Positions 13,011 through 64,000 of a DNA stretch of 64,000 nucleotides are shown piece after piece (positions within the stretch are counted from its first letter, which is position 1; the number at the start of each line of letters is the position of its first letter). Source of the stretch: Flaccisagitta enflata (Eukaryota; Chaetognatha; Sagittoidea; Aphragmophora); NCBI GenBank assembly GCA_965153355.1, contig OZ231128.1, forward strand, positions 30,628,001-30,692,000, given 5' to 3'. The position numbers and the translations under genes are program-made. The notes below the pieces were generated by a model. It was not told the origin of the DNA and searched no databases. It saw only the letters and a list, made by a program, of their open reading frames with translations.

Positions 13011-13313
13011 ATACGACCACAAAAGTGGCAAATTGATGTCATGAAACTAGATCATATCTCCAAAGTGACAAAAACATTATTCGTCAACTTGTTGATTTGG
13101 TTCAGTAGGTTGAGCAGTACGCCGATTGCACCCCAGGCCGATCATAATTCATCACAATCACTCATGCGGGGAAGTGGGGTTATGGTAATGGCTAGGGGTG
13201 GGTCAGTATTTCTTGTATTCTTGCTCAAGTCAGCTACTCCCTGGTAAGGGTTTCAAAAGAAAAAAAAGAAAAGAAAAGAATAAAGAGTAGGGTTATTTCA
13301 TGACATAAAGCCG

Positions 13314-63797
<50,484 letters not shown>

Positions 63798-64000
63798 CTG
63801 CAATATATTCATTTCTTGTCTTTGATATGACTGTTATTTAGTGGGTATCTTTGGAAGTGTAGAAATATAGGGTTGACCTCTCTTCCAACATTGATTTTTG
63901 ACATGTTGAACAACTCCATTTGCAAAACCAAGATTCAAACAAAATTTTGATTCTATAGCCTGCCATACCCCATTGTCAACCTTTTAGGACACAAGCTTTC

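Overview
The window reads as intron-rich, AT-rich nuclear DNA of a non-vertebrate animal. It has spliced genes with GT/AG introns and the standard genetic code, extracellular EGF/LDLa/trypsin/BPI domains, very many microsatellites, and dense nested transposons. I cannot name the species.

The backbone is one long minus-strand gene. I traced 13 coding exons from 63797 (5' end probably beyond the window) to a TAA stop at 13316-13314. Reading phase agrees at every junction. The predicted product carries an unrecognised N-terminal region, an active trypsin-type protease, an LDLa repeat, a degenerate protease, a second LDLa, seven EGF modules, and a C-terminal two-lobed BPI/LBP lipid-binding domain. 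The 24-kb intron between 61492 and 37592 holds a nested plus-strand transposase-like gene (42959-56067) with two large coding minisatellites, and a possible C2H2 zinc-finger gene (38663-39781).

The left edge (1-2927) is a frameshifted Ty3/gypsy pol remnant. Introns are filled by (a) about 30 copies of a short interspersed family with a terminal hairpin, a GTCGGTTG/GTCC-rich core and a matching arm at the far end, resembling non-autonomous Helitron/Helentron-type elements; and (b) about 20 fold-back or TIR elements, several with TA target duplications and nested in each other. For family (a) I give strand + when the hairpin end (TTTTTAG plus stem) is on the left.

Region by region: 1-4.3 kb gypsy remnant and small repeats; 4.3-13 kb palindromic elements and a LINE 3' end; 13.3-25.3 kb BPI exons with a 3.2-kb composite transposon; 25.3-31.2 kb repeats; 31.3-37.6 kb EGF, protease and upstream exons; 37.6-61.5 kb the large intron with nested genes; 61.5-64 kb the first visible exons. 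If the exon chain is right, the main product would couple a lipid or LPS-binding module to a serine protease in one secreted chain. That coupling is inference; the domains themselves are clear in the sequence.
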